NCBI GenBank assembly: GCA_002706095.1
Contig: PAJP01000018.1
Span: 98,719-162,718, forward strand
Reading direction: 5' to 3'
Source: Methylophaga sp.
Lineage (GTDB): Bacteria; Pseudomonadota; Gammaproteobacteria; Nitrosococcales; Methylophagaceae
Length of the DNA stretch: 64,000 nucleotides
Within the stretch, counting starts at the first letter, position 1; every line of letters starts with the position of its first letter. Below, piece by piece: positions 1 through 11,605 of the stretch. Below the pieces are notes generated by a model, which was not told the DNA's origin, ran no database searches, and was given only the letters and a program-made list of their open reading frames with translations. The position numbers and the translations under genes were made by a program.

Positions 1-61
1 TTATTATAGAGAATAAAAAATCGACGATTGTACTTGATCTATTCGTAGATGGTGTTAATGG

Positions 62-505
62 TTAGCGTTGCAGAGCCACAAATTCACCCTGAAACAAACC
101 CACACGGTCAGTCTCAAGTCTTAGTGTCGATACCACAGTAATTCGTGCTTTTCCCATTCTTGCAAAAGTACGTAAAAACTTTTCCCAGTTTTCAGTGATG
201 GGTATGTACGCAGTCGCAGTAAACTCGCCCGTTATTGGCTTTTCATATTCCATCGAGTTTCGTTGAATGACTAGTGTGCAGTCCAAATCGGCGTTATGGA
301 GTCGTGTATTTAACAGTGACCATGCAGATAAGATGGCTAATGTTGAGGCACTGCCACCGAATACGGTTTCATGGTAGTTAATATTGGGCGTCAGGGGGGC
401 TTGGAGTGTGACATGGTCATCTGCCAAGCTTGTGACAGAAACCTGCATGGCTGCTGATAAAGGAATGTGTTGATACAGGTACTGCTGTAGTTGTTCAGGT
501 GTCAT
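62..505 (-). CDS. YiiD_C-type hotdog-fold thioesterase
   Basis: The 147-residue protein has the look of a single hotdog domain of the YiiD C-terminal/PaaI-like thioesterase class. The stretch NYHETVFGGSAS (about residues 43-54) resembles the conserved helix and Gly-rich turn of these enzymes, and the length fits one hotdog fold. Family members hydrolyse acyl-CoA or acyl-carrier thioesters, but the substrate here cannot be read from sequence. No signal peptide is visible, so it should be cytoplasmic. It starts at an ATG and is divergent from the Sel1/SPOR gene, with about 110 bases between them. The family is fairly secure and the exact activity unknown. Confidence 0.75.
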   Translation of the reverse strand: MTPEQLQQYLYQHIPLSAAMQVSVTSLADDHVTLQAPLTPNINYHETVFGGSASTLAILSAWSLLNTRLHNADLDCTLVIQRNSMEYEKPITGEFTATAYIPITENWEKFLRTFARMGKARITVVSTLRLETDRVGLFQGEFVALQR

Positions 506-615
506 CGTTTCACTGCCCAGATGGATTGTCAGAATAATAACGTCTTCTCACTAGTTGAAAAAGTCTTTACGCTATCCCTCATATTCAGCAGCCAGTTGAG
601 AAGGTTCACATCACA

Positions 616-1746
616 ATGAAAACATCTCTGCAAAGAACACGATGGTCAATTTCTGGCGTATTGCTGCTACTTGCGTTTTATACTGGCGTTGCTTTTGCAG
701 ACGACGTTCAGGATGGCATTGCGGCATATAAAAACAGAGATTTTCATACTGCTTATCAAGCATGGCATAAAGCGGCAGAGCAGAATATCGCTGAGGCGCA
801 ATGGATGTTAGGTATTATGTTATTAAACGGCCAGGGAGTGAAACAAGACAATGCCGCTGCCTATTCCTGGTTAACCCTAGCCAGTGAAAAGAAACATAAA
901 CAAGCCTCCATTGATCGACTAGCAATACGAAACCGATTAACGGTTGAAGAGCTAGCCAAAGCAGATATGTTGACGGCGGCATTCAGAGACAAACAAACCT
1001 CAAAAACAGTCATAAAACAGCAAAAAGAACAAGCCTTTCAATGGTTTGAAAAAGCCGCCAGAAAAGGCGATGCTCATGCGCAATACCAACTGGGTGAAAT
1101 GCTACTAAGTGGCGATGGTGTCAGGCAGGATAACGTTACTGCCTATTCCTGGTTTAGCTTGGCGAGTCAACAAAACCACCCACAGGCTATTGTGAAACAA
1201 GCACAACTGAAAGATGATCTAAGCGCTAGCCAGATCGAAAAAGCGAATGCTTTGATGTTAACTAACCGTGACAATCATTCGATTAACGATGCGCCACCGG
1301 GATTACCTGAAATCACAGAAAAATCTGACATTAAGGTCGTTCAGCCAACGGCAGAAGTAATGGCACGATCTACTGTTCAAACAGCGCCTGACAAATTAAC
1401 GACGCTCACAACCGAAAAGCCCGAAAAGACTCATAAAGTTAAAGCCGAACAAAAGGTGTCTGATGACAAACCGCAAGCAGTGACTGTTTATCGTGTGCAG
1501 GTAGGGGCATTTAAGTCTAGAGAACAGGTTAATATCGCCTTGGCCCAACTAACAAACAAAGCTGCTTTGAGAGGGCAAACATACCAAACCACCATTACCG
1601 AACCCGTTGAAGATACTGTTAAGCCAGATTTTTATCGTCTACAACTGGGTAATTTTGCAGCTAAGCCTGAGGCAAAAAAACTATGCCTGTTTCTTAAGCA
1701 GAACAAGCAGCCTTGTTTTGTTGTTTCCAGTCAATCAGATAAATAA
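616..1746 (+). CDS. Secreted Sel1-repeat protein with C-terminal SPOR domain
   Basis: The 376-residue protein opens with a signal peptide (hydrophobic segment about residues 13-28, cleavage near AFA-DD). Two pairs of Sel1-like repeats follow: residues about 33-92 carry AQWMLGIMLLNGQGV and residues about 142-195 carry AQYQLGEMLLSGDGV. A low-complexity linker (about 205-290) leads to a C-terminal SPOR domain (about 292-372) beginning YRVQVGAFKSREQ. SPOR domains bind denuded peptidoglycan, usually at the septum, and Sel1 repeats bind proteins, so an envelope or division-associated scaffold is likely. That role is inferred from domains. The start is preceded by a GAGAAGG-like ribosome site about 9 bases upstream. 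Confidence 0.8.
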   Translation: MKTSLQRTRWSISGVLLLLAFYTGVAFADDVQDGIAAYKNRDFHTAYQAWHKAAEQNIAEAQWMLGIMLLNGQGVKQDNAAAYSWLTLASEKKHKQASIDRLAIRNRLTVEELAKADMLTAAFRDKQTSKTVIKQQKEQAFQWFEKAARKGDAHAQYQLGEMLLSGDGVRQDNVTAYSWFSLASQQNHPQAIVKQAQLKDDLSASQIEKANALMLTNRDNHSINDAPPGLPEITEKSDIKVVQPTAEVMARSTVQTAPDKLTTLTTEKPEKTHKVKAEQKVSDDKPQAVTVYRVQVGAFKSREQVNIALAQLTNKAALRGQTYQTTITEPVEDTVKPDFYRLQLGNFAAKPEAKKLCLFLKQNKQPCFVVSSQSDK

Positions 1747-1757
1747 AGATGATTTAT

Positions 1758-2357
1758 TTAACTTTGCCAGATTTCATAGTGGATTAATTTTTTGATTTCT
1801 TGGTAGAGAGGAGACATAAAATACTCAGGACCACCAATAAAATTGCCATCAACAATCAAGCCTGTTCTTTCTAGTCGATGCAGCAAAGCCGCTGTATAAA
1901 CAGCAGAAATATTATAGCGTTGGCATATACGTTTTTTTGCTTTTTGATTACGCTCAAGAACAATGGTTGATTCTTCTTGAGCTTCTTCGATGCTTAGCTC
2001 TTCACTTAGAATGAATAGGATTTCTATTTCGCGAATAGATAAGTCAGAAATGATAGTAAGAGTCTCTTCATACAACGTGGGTGTATTTCGAATTACTTGA
2101 GTTTCGATGCCATTAATAAACAAGTTCTCTAAAATAGCTACCTTTTCTTTTGAAATAGCTTTATCAATAGCATCAATGGTTTTAATGAAACAAGCAATAA
2201 AATCGTCTGATTGGAGTTCATTATCAGTTAAATTTATTTCACCTGTCTCTAATCGTTTAATTAATTTATCAAACTTATTGTTTCTATAAGTTTTTATTAC
2301 TTTGTCTAGAGCCGTTCTAAGTGCTACTTTTCCGATGCCTGTACTCAATGAATCCAT
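1758..2357 (-). CDS. Uncharacterised AT-rich protein with possible C-terminal winged-helix segment
   Basis: I do not recognise this 199-residue protein. It has no signal peptide or membrane segment. The N-terminal two thirds is predicted mostly helical and charged. The C-terminal part (about 150-195) has the rhythm of a winged helix: YTAALLHRLERTGLI, then a Gly-rich turn, then a YFMSPLYQEIKKLI helix. Proteins with such tails include DUF4393/Abi-alpha-like families, but that link is only a guess. The coding sequence is visibly more AT-rich than its neighbours and sits alone between the SPOR-protein and Smr genes, with its 3' end 11 bases from the SPOR-protein stop. Both points hint at acquisition. 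The reading frame itself looks genuine. Confidence 0.6.
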   Translation of the reverse strand: MDSLSTGIGKVALRTALDKVIKTYRNNKFDKLIKRLETGEINLTDNELQSDDFIACFIKTIDAIDKAISKEKVAILENLFINGIETQVIRNTPTLYEETLTIISDLSIREIEILFILSEELSIEEAQEESTIVLERNQKAKKRICQRYNISAVYTAALLHRLERTGLIVDGNFIGGPEYFMSPLYQEIKKLIHYEIWQS

Positions 2358-2394
2358 TTTTCATGCCTTTGTTGTGTATGGCTTATTAGGTTAC

Positions 2395-2949
2395 TTATTC
2401 TTGAAACAACCTTTTCAGAAGAACATACAACGCGCCCGTGCCGCCATCGTCGATAGTTGCACTACAGAACGCAAGCACAATCTCACTTTGGCGCAGCCAA
2501 TGATTCAGTTTGCTTTTTAAGACGGGTTTATTATCACGCGAACCCCAGCCTTTTCCGTGGATGATGCGTACACAGCGGATTTGTTGTCGCTGGCAAAACT
2601 CCAGAAACTCAGACAATGATGGTTCGGCTTTGGCAATGGTCATGCCATGTAAATCTAACTCTGCTTCGATATGGACTTTGCCATTACGAAGCTTACTAAA
2701 CAGTTTGTGTTGAATTCCTGGACCACGGTATTCAAGATATTCTTCATTACCAACCGTCTCTGGAGAAAACATATCTGAGAAGGTTTCTCCCTGATATTCA
2801 TCATCCATGATTTTTTGGCGAATGGCTTTAGCAACCGGTTTCGGTTTGTTATGAATCAGACGGTTTTGGCGTATACGGATGGCATCGCGCATTTCCTCTC
2901 GGAATAATGCAAATTCATCTTCTTCAGAGTCGTCTTTTTTATTAGCCAT
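2395..2949 (-). CDS. Smr-domain protein (SmrA/YfcN-like)
   Basis: The 184-residue protein has an acidic N-terminus (MANKKDDSEEDEFALFREEM) and a C-terminal Smr domain (about residues 95-180) with the diagnostic DLHGMT and IIHGKGWGS motifs. Stand-alone Smr proteins of this type in proteobacteria are linked to nuclease activity. YfcN/SmrB cleaves mRNA at collided ribosomes, and the layout here is close to that family. I chose the ATG at 2949 because a longer reading upstream (to 3144) would run across the thiC riboswitch and has no family similarity. The gene is divergent from thiC, so the two share a roughly 300-base upstream region. Confidence 0.8.
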   Translation of the reverse strand: MANKKDDSEEDEFALFREEMRDAIRIRQNRLIHNKPKPVAKAIRQKIMDDEYQGETFSDMFSPETVGNEEYLEYRGPGIQHKLFSKLRNGKVHIEAELDLHGMTIAKAEPSLSEFLEFCQRQQIRCVRIIHGKGWGSRDNKPVLKSKLNHWLRQSEIVLAFCSATIDDGGTGALYVLLKRLFQE

Positions 2950-3047
2950 GAACCTGATGCTGCCTGCGTGTTTGGAGAAAAAATAGTAGACCATTGTGCC
3001 AGATGAGGCTTGTGTAAAAAATCCTTTTTGATTTACCATGCGAAGCA

Positions 3048-5060
<2,013 letters not shown>

Positions 5061-5061
<1 letters not shown>

Positions 5062-6140
5062 TGAGCCATTATCTCATCATCGGTAGTGGCCTGATCGGAC
5101 GCCTGACAGCTTGGCGTCTGATTCGGGCAGGCTATCAAGTGACATTGTTATCGAAAGACGACAAAACCGGTAGCGATAGTGCTGGTTTTGTCGCCGCTTC
5201 GATGGTTGCACCATTAACTGAAGCGGTGACAGCTGAACCCTTAGTGAAAACGATTGGTATGCGTTCTTATCAGCTATGGCCTAAATGGCTCAGCGAGTTA
5301 GAAGCCCGGGTGTTTTATCAGAATGAAGGCACTTTAGTCGTAGCACATCAGGGTGATAAAGCCGAAATGGAACGGTTTGATAGACGGGCCAAACATGTGC
5401 TGGCAGACAGTGATTATGTTCAGCTGGATAAAGCGGCACTGAGTTTGCGCGAGCCAGAATTAGCTGAACGCTTCGATCAAGCCATGTGGTTTGAAAAAGA
5501 GTCATGCATTGATAATCGCCAGCTTTATCAGCAATTGACTTCGTTCCTTGAGTTGCATGCCCAGTGGGTGATAACGGATGAGATCGGTGAGTTGAATTCG
5601 ACCGAGATCGAAAAGCTCACACAACGTTATCTGCAGTGTTCAGCAGAAAGCTTTGATGCTGTGCTGGATTGTCGTGGCAACGGTGGCAAAGCAAATTTAG
5701 CCGAATTACGCAGTGTGCGAGGCGAAGTGATTCGTGTATCAGCGCCTGAAGTGAACTTCAAACACGCGATACGATTGATGCATCCACGTTACCCGTTTTA
5801 CTTGGCGCCACGTCCAAATAACGAGTATGTACTGGGTGCCACTGTGATAGAAAGTGATGATCGCTCTCAGCTAACCGTCAGAAGTGGTTTGGAGTTAATG
5901 TCGGCCTTGTACAGCTTGCATAAAGGCTTTGCTGAAGCACGCATTCTGGAAATGGCTGCACATTGTCGACCTGGCCTTCCCGATAATCTTCCCACGATAA
6001 GACGAACCGACTGGGGTTACGTTATCAATGGTTTTTATCGACATGGCTATTTGTTTGCTCCGGCCGTTATTGATGATTTATGTCATTTGTTAGCACGGCA
6101 AAGTGGGCAAATACAATTTGGAGCGTTGTATGACGTCTAA
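5061..6140 (+). CDS. thiO: Glycine oxidase ThiO (FAD-dependent)
   Basis: This 359-residue flavoenzyme of the DAO family oxidises glycine to iminoglycine (dehydroglycine), the precursor ThiG needs for the thiazole ring. The N-terminus carries the FAD dinucleotide-binding motif GSGLIG (residues 8-13), and the C-terminal half has the family's CRPGLPDNLPTIRRT substrate region. The ATG at 5061 overlaps the thiC TGA, so it is translationally coupled, and the gene overlaps thiS at its 3' end. Use of ThiO rather than ThiH means an oxygen-dependent route, which suits an aerobe. Position between thiC and thiS makes the assignment firm. Confidence 0.93.
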
Positions 6141-6345
6141 TGTAATCGTACAGATTCAATTCAATGGTGAGTTACTGGATATCGATGCAGAACACACCGT
6201 GGCACAGTTTGTTGAAAGTCAACAAGTGCAGGGCCGTTTTGTGATTGTTATTAATGATGAACTGCTACCTAAATCTCGCTGGCAGGATGTAGTGATTCAT
6301 GATGGAGATCGTATTGATATTGTGTCTCCAATAAGTGGAGGTTGA
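6130..6345 (+). CDS. thiS: Sulfur carrier protein ThiS
   Basis: This 71-residue ubiquitin-like protein ends in SPISGG, the Gly-Gly tail that is adenylated and thiocarboxylated to deliver sulfur to the thiazole ring. The N-terminal [10 protein letters not shown] strand and the [10 protein letters not shown] segment match the beta-grasp fold. I start it at the ATG at 6130, inside the end of thiO. A longer reading from 6103 adds residues no ThiS has. It is followed after one base by thiG, its direct partner. The adenylyltransferase ThiF that charges it is not in this window. Confidence 0.95.
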   Translation: MTSNVIVQIQFNGELLDIDAEHTVAQFVESQQVQGRFVIVINDELLPKSRWQDVVIHDGDRIDIVSPISGG

Positions 6346-6346
6346 G

Positions 6347-7144
6347 ATGAAAGCATCTGATTGGCAAGTCTATGGACAAACACTCAGTAGTCGATTATTT
6401 ATTGGCACAGCGTTATATCCATCACCAAAAGTGATGATCGATGCCATTAAAGCATCTCAGGCGGAAGTCATTACCGTCTCACTGCGTCGGCAGACATCAG
6501 CAGATAAACAAAGTGGTGATCAGTTCTGGCAGATGATTGAACAGCTCAACTGCCATCTTTTACCTAATACGGCAGGTTGTTATAGCGTCAAAGAAGCCGT
6601 TAACACCGCACATATGGCCAGAGAGTTATTTGATACCGACTGGGTTAAGCTTGAAGTGTTGGGTGATAGTTATAACCTGCAACCTGATCCCTTTGCCTTA
6701 GTTGAAGCGACCAAAATACTGATAGAAGATGGATTTAAGGTGTTTCCATACTGCACGGATGATCTGGTGTTATGTCAGAAACTGGCAGAGTTGGGTTGTG
6801 AAGTATTAATGCCTTGGGGCGCGCCTATCGGCACCGGTCAGGGATTACTCAATCCTTATGCCTTAAAGACATTACGTGAACGTTTGCCAGAAATGACTTT
6901 ATTAGTTGATGCGGGCATTGGTAAACCTTCTGACGCGGTTCAAGCTCTTGAGCTAGGCTACGATGGCATTCTGTTAAATACAGCGATTGCAGAAGCGCTT
7001 GAGCCAGAGACAATGGCTCATGCCTTTGCTGATGCCATCAATGCCGGTCGTTTGGCTTATGAAGCCGGTGTTATGCCTAAACGCGACAATGCCAAACCTA
7101 GCACACCCACCTTAGATCAGCCCATTTGGCAACAACATGCCTAA
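6347..7144 (+). CDS. thiG: Thiazole synthase ThiG
   Basis: ThiG builds the thiazole phosphate from deoxyxylulose 5-phosphate, iminoglycine and ThiS thiocarboxylate. The 265-residue sequence follows the family: [10 protein letters not shown] near the N-terminus, the catalytic Lys in [10 protein letters not shown] (Lys about 101) and the phosphate-binding [11 protein letters not shown] and [10 protein letters not shown] segments. GTGGAGGT about five bases before the ATG at 6347 decides this start over one four codons upstream. It is tightly spaced behind thiS. About 87 bases then separate it from thiDE, so the operon probably continues. Confidence 0.97.
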   Translation: MKASDWQVYGQTLSSRLFIGTALYPSPKVMIDAIKASQAEVITVSLRRQTSADKQSGDQFWQMIEQLNCHLLPNTAGCYSVKEAVNTAHMARELFDTDWVKLEVLGDSYNLQPDPFALVEATKILIEDGFKVFPYCTDDLVLCQKLAELGCEVLMPWGAPIGTGQGLLNPYALKTLRERLPEMTLLVDAGIGKPSDAVQALELGYDGILLNTAIAEALEPETMAHAFADAINAGRLAYEAGVMPKRDNAKPSTPTLDQPIWQQHA

Positions 7145-7231
7145 GTATCGGCCGGCAAATAAGGTGATGCCAGCAATACAGAGTGCTTATTTCAAAGCGC
7201 GCTCTAAAGAATTATTCACATGAGGTAATAC

Positions 7232-8683
7232 GTGGACGCCACACAGAATCAAAAACCGGCTGTTTTACTGATTGGAGGATTGGATCCCCAAGGTTGTGCT
7301 GGCATGTCGGCAGATATCATGACGGTTCTGAATCATGGTTGCCATCCACTCTCATTAATTACTGGCTTAACAGAACAAAGTGCAGAAGGATTAACAGAGT
7401 TTGGCCTAGTCAGTCCTGCTAAAGTGAAAGCACAGTTTGAAAATTGTCAGGCAGACTTTGATATTAAAGCGATAAAGATAGGTCTAATTCCACATCTTGA
7501 GATAGCTAAATGTATCAAAGATATTCTGAATAAATTTAACGGTCCGGTTATTTTTGATCCCGTACTTGGGAGTACCAGTGGTGGCATGACTGTACCGGAG
7601 GATGTCAAAAATTACATCTATAAAGAGATTTTGCCTCTGGTGACGGTGGTGACCCCCAACTTGCCTGAGCTCTATGCGCTCACAAAGCCTGATATCAGTG
7701 TAGAGATGGGTGCACAACTACTGCGTCAAGAAGGTGTTGATGTCTGTTTAGTTAAAGGTGGGCATAGCGACAATGCTTTGGCCATAGATTTCGTTTCTTC
7801 TACATTAGCTGATTTTTATCTCTATAACGAAAAAACAGCTGTTCAGGTAAGAGGAACAGGATGCGTTATGGCTTCATCTCTGGCTTCACATTTAGCATCA
7901 GGACAAGATATACGAGATGCTATGGTATTAGCCAAAGCCTATGTCGCACGTGGCATAAGGCTTTCACACAAAGTGGGGCCATACCAGCTTATTCATCATA
8001 GCCAGCAAGATATCGCGTTAGTTGATTTTCCCAAATTGTGTTATCAGCCTGAGTTGATTGGTCAAACATTGGAATTTCCAACTTGTCCTGAGCTTGGTAT
8101 TTATCCGGTCGTGGAGAGTGCTGATTGGGTTAAAAAGCTGGTTGATGAAGGTATCAAAACGATACAGTTAAGAGTGAAAGAGGCTGATCAAGACTTAATA
8201 CAGCAGCATCTGCAGTCAGCCATGAGTACGGTAGCAAACAAACCTGTTCATTTTTTCGTCAACGATCACTGGGAAATGGCGATTGAAGCTGGCGCTTATG
8301 GTGTTCACCTTGGTCAGGAAGACCTGCATGATGCGAATATAAAGCAGATTTCAGAGGCTGGTTTGAGATTAGGTGTCTCTACTCATTCATATTGGGAGCT
8401 TGCCAGAGCGCTGGCGGTGAATCCAAGTTATATTGCTTTAGGTCCCATCTATGAAACGACCAGCAAACAAATGCCTTTCTCGCCACAGGGTATTGAGCGT
8501 CTGCAGCAGTGGGTTGATTTATTGAACGGGCATTATCCCATCGTGGCTATTGGTGGCATTAATGTTGAAAGAGCTGAGCAGCTCAGAAAAACTGGGGTAG
8601 GCTCAGTGGCCATGATTACAGCCATCACAAAAGCAAATGACTATCAACACGTAACCCAGCAATTGTTAGCAATGTGGCAATAA
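7232..8683 (+). CDS. thiDE: Fused HMP-P kinase / thiamine phosphate synthase (ThiD-ThiE)
   Basis: This 483-residue protein joins two enzymes. Residues about 1-265 are the ribokinase-fold ThiD, which phosphorylates HMP-P, with LVKGGH and VRGTGCVMAS (anion hole/catalytic region). Residues about 285-483 are the ThiE TIM barrel, which couples HMP-PP with thiazole phosphate: QLRVKEAD, FVNDHWEMA, GVHLGQEDL and ALGPIYETTSK are typical. The ThiD glycine-rich start reads GGLDPQGCAGMSAD, where many ThiD proteins have a Gly or Ser pair in place of QGC. The start is a GTG with TGAGGT upstream. It completes the local pathway: with ThiC, ThiO, ThiS and ThiG nearly the whole route is encoded here. Its stop lies three bases from the convergent gene that follows. 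Confidence 0.93.
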   Translation: MDATQNQKPAVLLIGGLDPQGCAGMSADIMTVLNHGCHPLSLITGLTEQSAEGLTEFGLVSPAKVKAQFENCQADFDIKAIKIGLIPHLEIAKCIKDILNKFNGPVIFDPVLGSTSGGMTVPEDVKNYIYKEILPLVTVVTPNLPELYALTKPDISVEMGAQLLRQEGVDVCLVKGGHSDNALAIDFVSSTLADFYLYNEKTAVQVRGTGCVMASSLASHLASGQDIRDAMVLAKAYVARGIRLSHKVGPYQLIHHSQQDIALVDFPKLCYQPELIGQTLEFPTCPELGIYPVVESADWVKKLVDEGIKTIQLRVKEADQDLIQQHLQSAMSTVANKPVHFFVNDHWEMAIEAGAYGVHLGQEDLHDANIKQISEAGLRLGVSTHSYWELARALAVNPSYIALGPIYETTSKQMPFSPQGIERLQQWVDLLNGHYPIVAIGGINVERAEQLRKTGVGSVAMITAITKANDYQHVTQQLLAMWQ

Positions 8684-8686
8684 TCA

Positions 8687-9577
8687 TCACTTGTCTAGAT
8701 TGGGGTTAACCTCACCCCATTGTGGCCCTATATTGAGTTTGTGTTGCTGGCTATAACGATAGTCCTGGTACTGAATGGGTTTATCGTTATCTGACTGAGC
8801 TTCATTATTATCTGTGAATGAAGGTGCCGCCGGTGCCACATAATTGCTTGCTGTTAGATCTTCATTTTTCAGCGATTTATTTTCATTTGATAATTCTTGT
8901 ATCTGCCTGATCAGTTCTTGATTAGTCGACTGCTGCTTATTGAGCTGTTGTTGTAATGCCATCACTTCTTTCAGCAATTTGTCAGGTGAACTACCGTCAA
9001 TATTGGCGTCTGTGGAATCCGTTGTGATGGATGGTAATGTGTCCGCTTCATTATTTTGCTGGTTGGCCATTTCGCTTGAAGCAGTATTTTCGTTCAAAGG
9101 GGGCTCATCACCAGGCATGGGGTCAATAAGGTTTTCTGTTGGGATGACGTTGCCATTTTCATCCGTTTGTTTTTTTACCACTGTCGGTAAGACCACACCT
9201 TCTTCTTCGTCATCTTCTAGATTGATATCCACTTCAGGTAAGACAGCGCTTTGTTCATCTGCTGATGAGAGGTTATCCGTATCTTCATTGTCTGAATCCG
9301 TGGGAGCATCCAGCAAAATAGGTTCTGCTTCTTCCTCTGTATCTGAAGAATCCATCAGAAAAAATAGGGCTAAGCCTGTGATAAGCAAGAGGGCAGCTAC
9401 ACCGAGCCCTATTTTTATTAACAGTGATTTTGATAAGCCAAATAACAATGGCTTATCTTTGCTGTTGGCTTTGGCTGTATTGTTATCTTCAGGATCCACC
9501 TCTCGCTCAGGTGTGTCGTCTGATGTGGGAGGTGTCTCTGTTTCTTCTTCAAGAATGTCGTTATTGTCTTCAGCCAT
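8687..9577 (-). CDS. Acidic single-pass membrane protein with coiled coil, function unknown
   Basis: The 296-residue protein has a highly acidic N-terminal cytoplasmic tail (about 1-40), one membrane helix at about residues 51-75, and a long acidic, Asp/Glu/Asn-rich outer part. A Gln/Leu-rich coiled coil (about 205-240, LLKEVMALQQQLNKQQ) follows. The topology is inferred: type II, with the C-terminus in the periplasm. No enzymatic motif is visible. It resembles the generic coiled-coil membrane proteins that stabilise envelope machines, but I cannot assign it. It lies 71 bases downstream of the neighbouring antiporter in the opposite order of transcription along the minus strand. The strong negative charge fits a salt-adapted organism. 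Confidence 0.65.
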   Translation of the reverse strand: MAEDNNDILEEETETPPTSDDTPEREVDPEDNNTAKANSKDKPLLFGLSKSLLIKIGLGVAALLLITGLALFFLMDSSDTEEEAEPILLDAPTDSDNEDTDNLSSADEQSAVLPEVDINLEDDEEEGVVLPTVVKKQTDENGNVIPTENLIDPMPGDEPPLNENTASSEMANQQNNEADTLPSITTDSTDANIDGSSPDKLLKEVMALQQQLNKQQSTNQELIRQIQELSNENKSLKNEDLTASNYVAPAAPSFTDNNEAQSDNDKPIQYQDYRYSQQHKLNIGPQWGEVNPNLDK

Positions 9578-9648
9578 GGTATAACTTTACCCTTACTTCA
9601 ACTCAGTGTTCCTAGTTGATATATCGGCCTGAAAGCTGAATTCTTTTG

Positions 9649-11529
9649 TTATGTTGGTAAACGATTTTCATCAAGACTACCATCAACTTCTGGTGCACTC
9701 ATTTCTGCTGGCGTCAGATCAGTTTCATCTTGCACTAAGGCCACAATAGTCCACCCCATTTCAGGCTGTAATGATTCTGCTGCGGTGAAAAATCGCAGAC
9801 GTTTCCGAGGATTGAAGGCAAATAACGGTGTCACACGACGACCATGCTCACGCAAGTAATCAGCGAAACTGAAGTTTTCAGTTAATTTAGTTTGTTTGAT
9901 TTTGGCACCTTGGGAAATCAGGCTGGCCATTTTGGCATAAGTGATTTCACTGCCAAACAAGACATGAGAGTCATGACTTATTGCTTTTCGTGATTTAACA
10001 ACACTGCGTTCCTTATCTTTTTCTTTATCCGTTGATAGAAAGTAAACGCGGTTGCTGCCGAATTCTGACTTATAACGCATACAGGCTAAAGCGTTGAGTT
10101 CACTTTGTGGTGTCAGGGCAAGTATCTGGCCAAGACCAATCAGATCCAAGTGTCGATCGGCATGTTCAGAAACGGCATTACCGTAGTAGGTATCCATGCC
10201 TTTCATTCGAGCCTCTTTGACATTACTCCAGCTACCATCAGTAAGACGAGTTCTGAAGCCGTTATCGTTGAGTGCCTGTGCCACCACACGCGCGACAGAG
10301 TTGGCACCCACAATCAGGAAACCACTATCTTCTGGCTCTGCCACACCGAGACGTTTTGCAATAAATTTAGCTGTGGCACCTTGCACCAGAACTGTACCGA
10401 TAATGATGGCAAACGATAAGGGTACTAACAGGTCGGCTTTTTCGTAACCGATATCTTGTAAACGCAGAGCAAATAATGCCGTAACGGCTGCAGCTACAAT
10501 ACCGCGCGGTCCAATCCAGCTAATCATCGCTTTCTCTTGCCAAGTTAAGTCTGAGCCGATGGAACAGACAAACACTTTGACGGGACGCACAACAAACTGA
10601 ATAAATAAAAATAAAATAACCGCGCCCAGACCCAGTTGAGTGAATGAGTCCAGATTAAGGCGTGCAGCCAGCAGAATAAATAAGCCTGAAATCAGGAAAA
10701 TACTCAGATCTTCTTTGAAGTCTAAGATATTTTCTACCTGAACATTTTTCATATTGGCTAACCAGATACCCAGCACGGTAACCGTCAGCAAGCCTGATTC
10801 TTCAGAGATTTCGTTGGACACAGCAAAGGTACCAAATACCAGCGCCAGGGCTGCCACATTATGCAGATACTCAGGTAATAGATGACGGCGTAGTAACAGG
10901 CCAAAACTGTAACCAGCGATAGCACCAATGCTGAGGCCCACTACAATCGTTTTAGCAAACATGTAAAGGGTATGTCCGACTTCGGCATGCCCCTGAAGCT
11001 GGATAGATAAGAGTACTTCAAATACTAAAACGGCCAGAATCGCACCTAATGGATCGATAACAATACCTTCCCAACGTAAAATATTAGAGATTTTGGCATT
11101 GGGACGCACAGTCCTGAGCATAGGGACGATAACAGTCGGACCGGTCACGACCATAATGGCACCGAATAAAATAGCCAGCGCCCAGGGGAAATCTAATAAA
11201 AGATGGGTCGCGATCGCGATGGCAGACCAGGTGATCATCACACCCAGCGTCAAAATATTGCGGACGACTTTTTGAAGTCCTCGAATTTCTTCAAACTTGA
11301 GGGTCAGGCTTCCTTCGAACAGGATGACAGCCACAGCAAGTGAGACAGTAGGGAAGAGCAGGTCACCGAATAACGCCTCGGGGTCCAACCAACCTGTCAC
11401 AGGCCCCAGAACAATACCCGCGATCAGTAACAGGACGATGGCAGGCAGTTTTATCCACCAAGCTAGCCATTGACATACAATGGCGATAATTCCAATGACT
11501 GACAGTGCCATGACTGCTTCGTGATTCAT
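9649..11529 (-). CDS. CPA-type cation:proton antiporter with C-terminal RCK/TrkA-N-like domain
   Basis: The 626-residue protein has about 12 membrane segments over residues 1-400, typical of the NhaP/KefB-like monovalent cation/proton antiporter fold. Key stretches are LFEGSLTLKF, VVTGPTVIVPM and the core WEGIVIDPLGA, whose acidic residue is expected to carry ions. Residues about 400-520 form a nucleotide-binding TrkA-N-like domain (GFLIVGANSVARVVAQAL), implying gating by a dinucleotide or similar ligand. Na+ or K+ export in exchange for H+ is the likely role, useful for pH and salt homeostasis in a marine cell. The ATG at 11529 has AAAGGAAGAG upstream. Ion specificity cannot be read from the sequence. 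Confidence 0.88.
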   Translation of the reverse strand: MNHEAVMALSVIGIIAIVCQWLAWWIKLPAIVLLLIAGIVLGPVTGWLDPEALFGDLLFPTVSLAVAVILFEGSLTLKFEEIRGLQKVVRNILTLGVMITWSAIAIATHLLLDFPWALAILFGAIMVVTGPTVIVPMLRTVRPNAKISNILRWEGIVIDPLGAILAVLVFEVLLSIQLQGHAEVGHTLYMFAKTIVVGLSIGAIAGYSFGLLLRRHLLPEYLHNVAALALVFGTFAVSNEISEESGLLTVTVLGIWLANMKNVQVENILDFKEDLSIFLISGLFILLAARLNLDSFTQLGLGAVILFLFIQFVVRPVKVFVCSIGSDLTWQEKAMISWIGPRGIVAAAVTALFALRLQDIGYEKADLLVPLSFAIIIGTVLVQGATAKFIAKRLGVAEPEDSGFLIVGANSVARVVAQALNDNGFRTRLTDGSWSNVKEARMKGMDTYYGNAVSEHADRHLDLIGLGQILALTPQSELNALACMRYKSEFGSNRVYFLSTDKEKDKERSVVKSRKAISHDSHVLFGSEITYAKMASLISQGAKIKQTKLTENFSFADYLREHGRRVTPLFAFNPRKRLRFFTAAESLQPEMGWTIVALVQDETDLTPAEMSAPEVDGSLDENRLPT

Positions 11530-11605
11530 TCTCTTCCTTTAGCTCACTGGAGCACGATTAAACGGAATGTAATGGTGACACTAATTGGCTTCGCCGAAAA
11601 GCCTT

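Noticed and set aside
8940..9584. Ser-rich open frame opposite the acidic membrane protein gene
   Set aside because: It is a compositional mirror of the Asp/Glu-rich gene on the other strand, with no motif or ribosome site.
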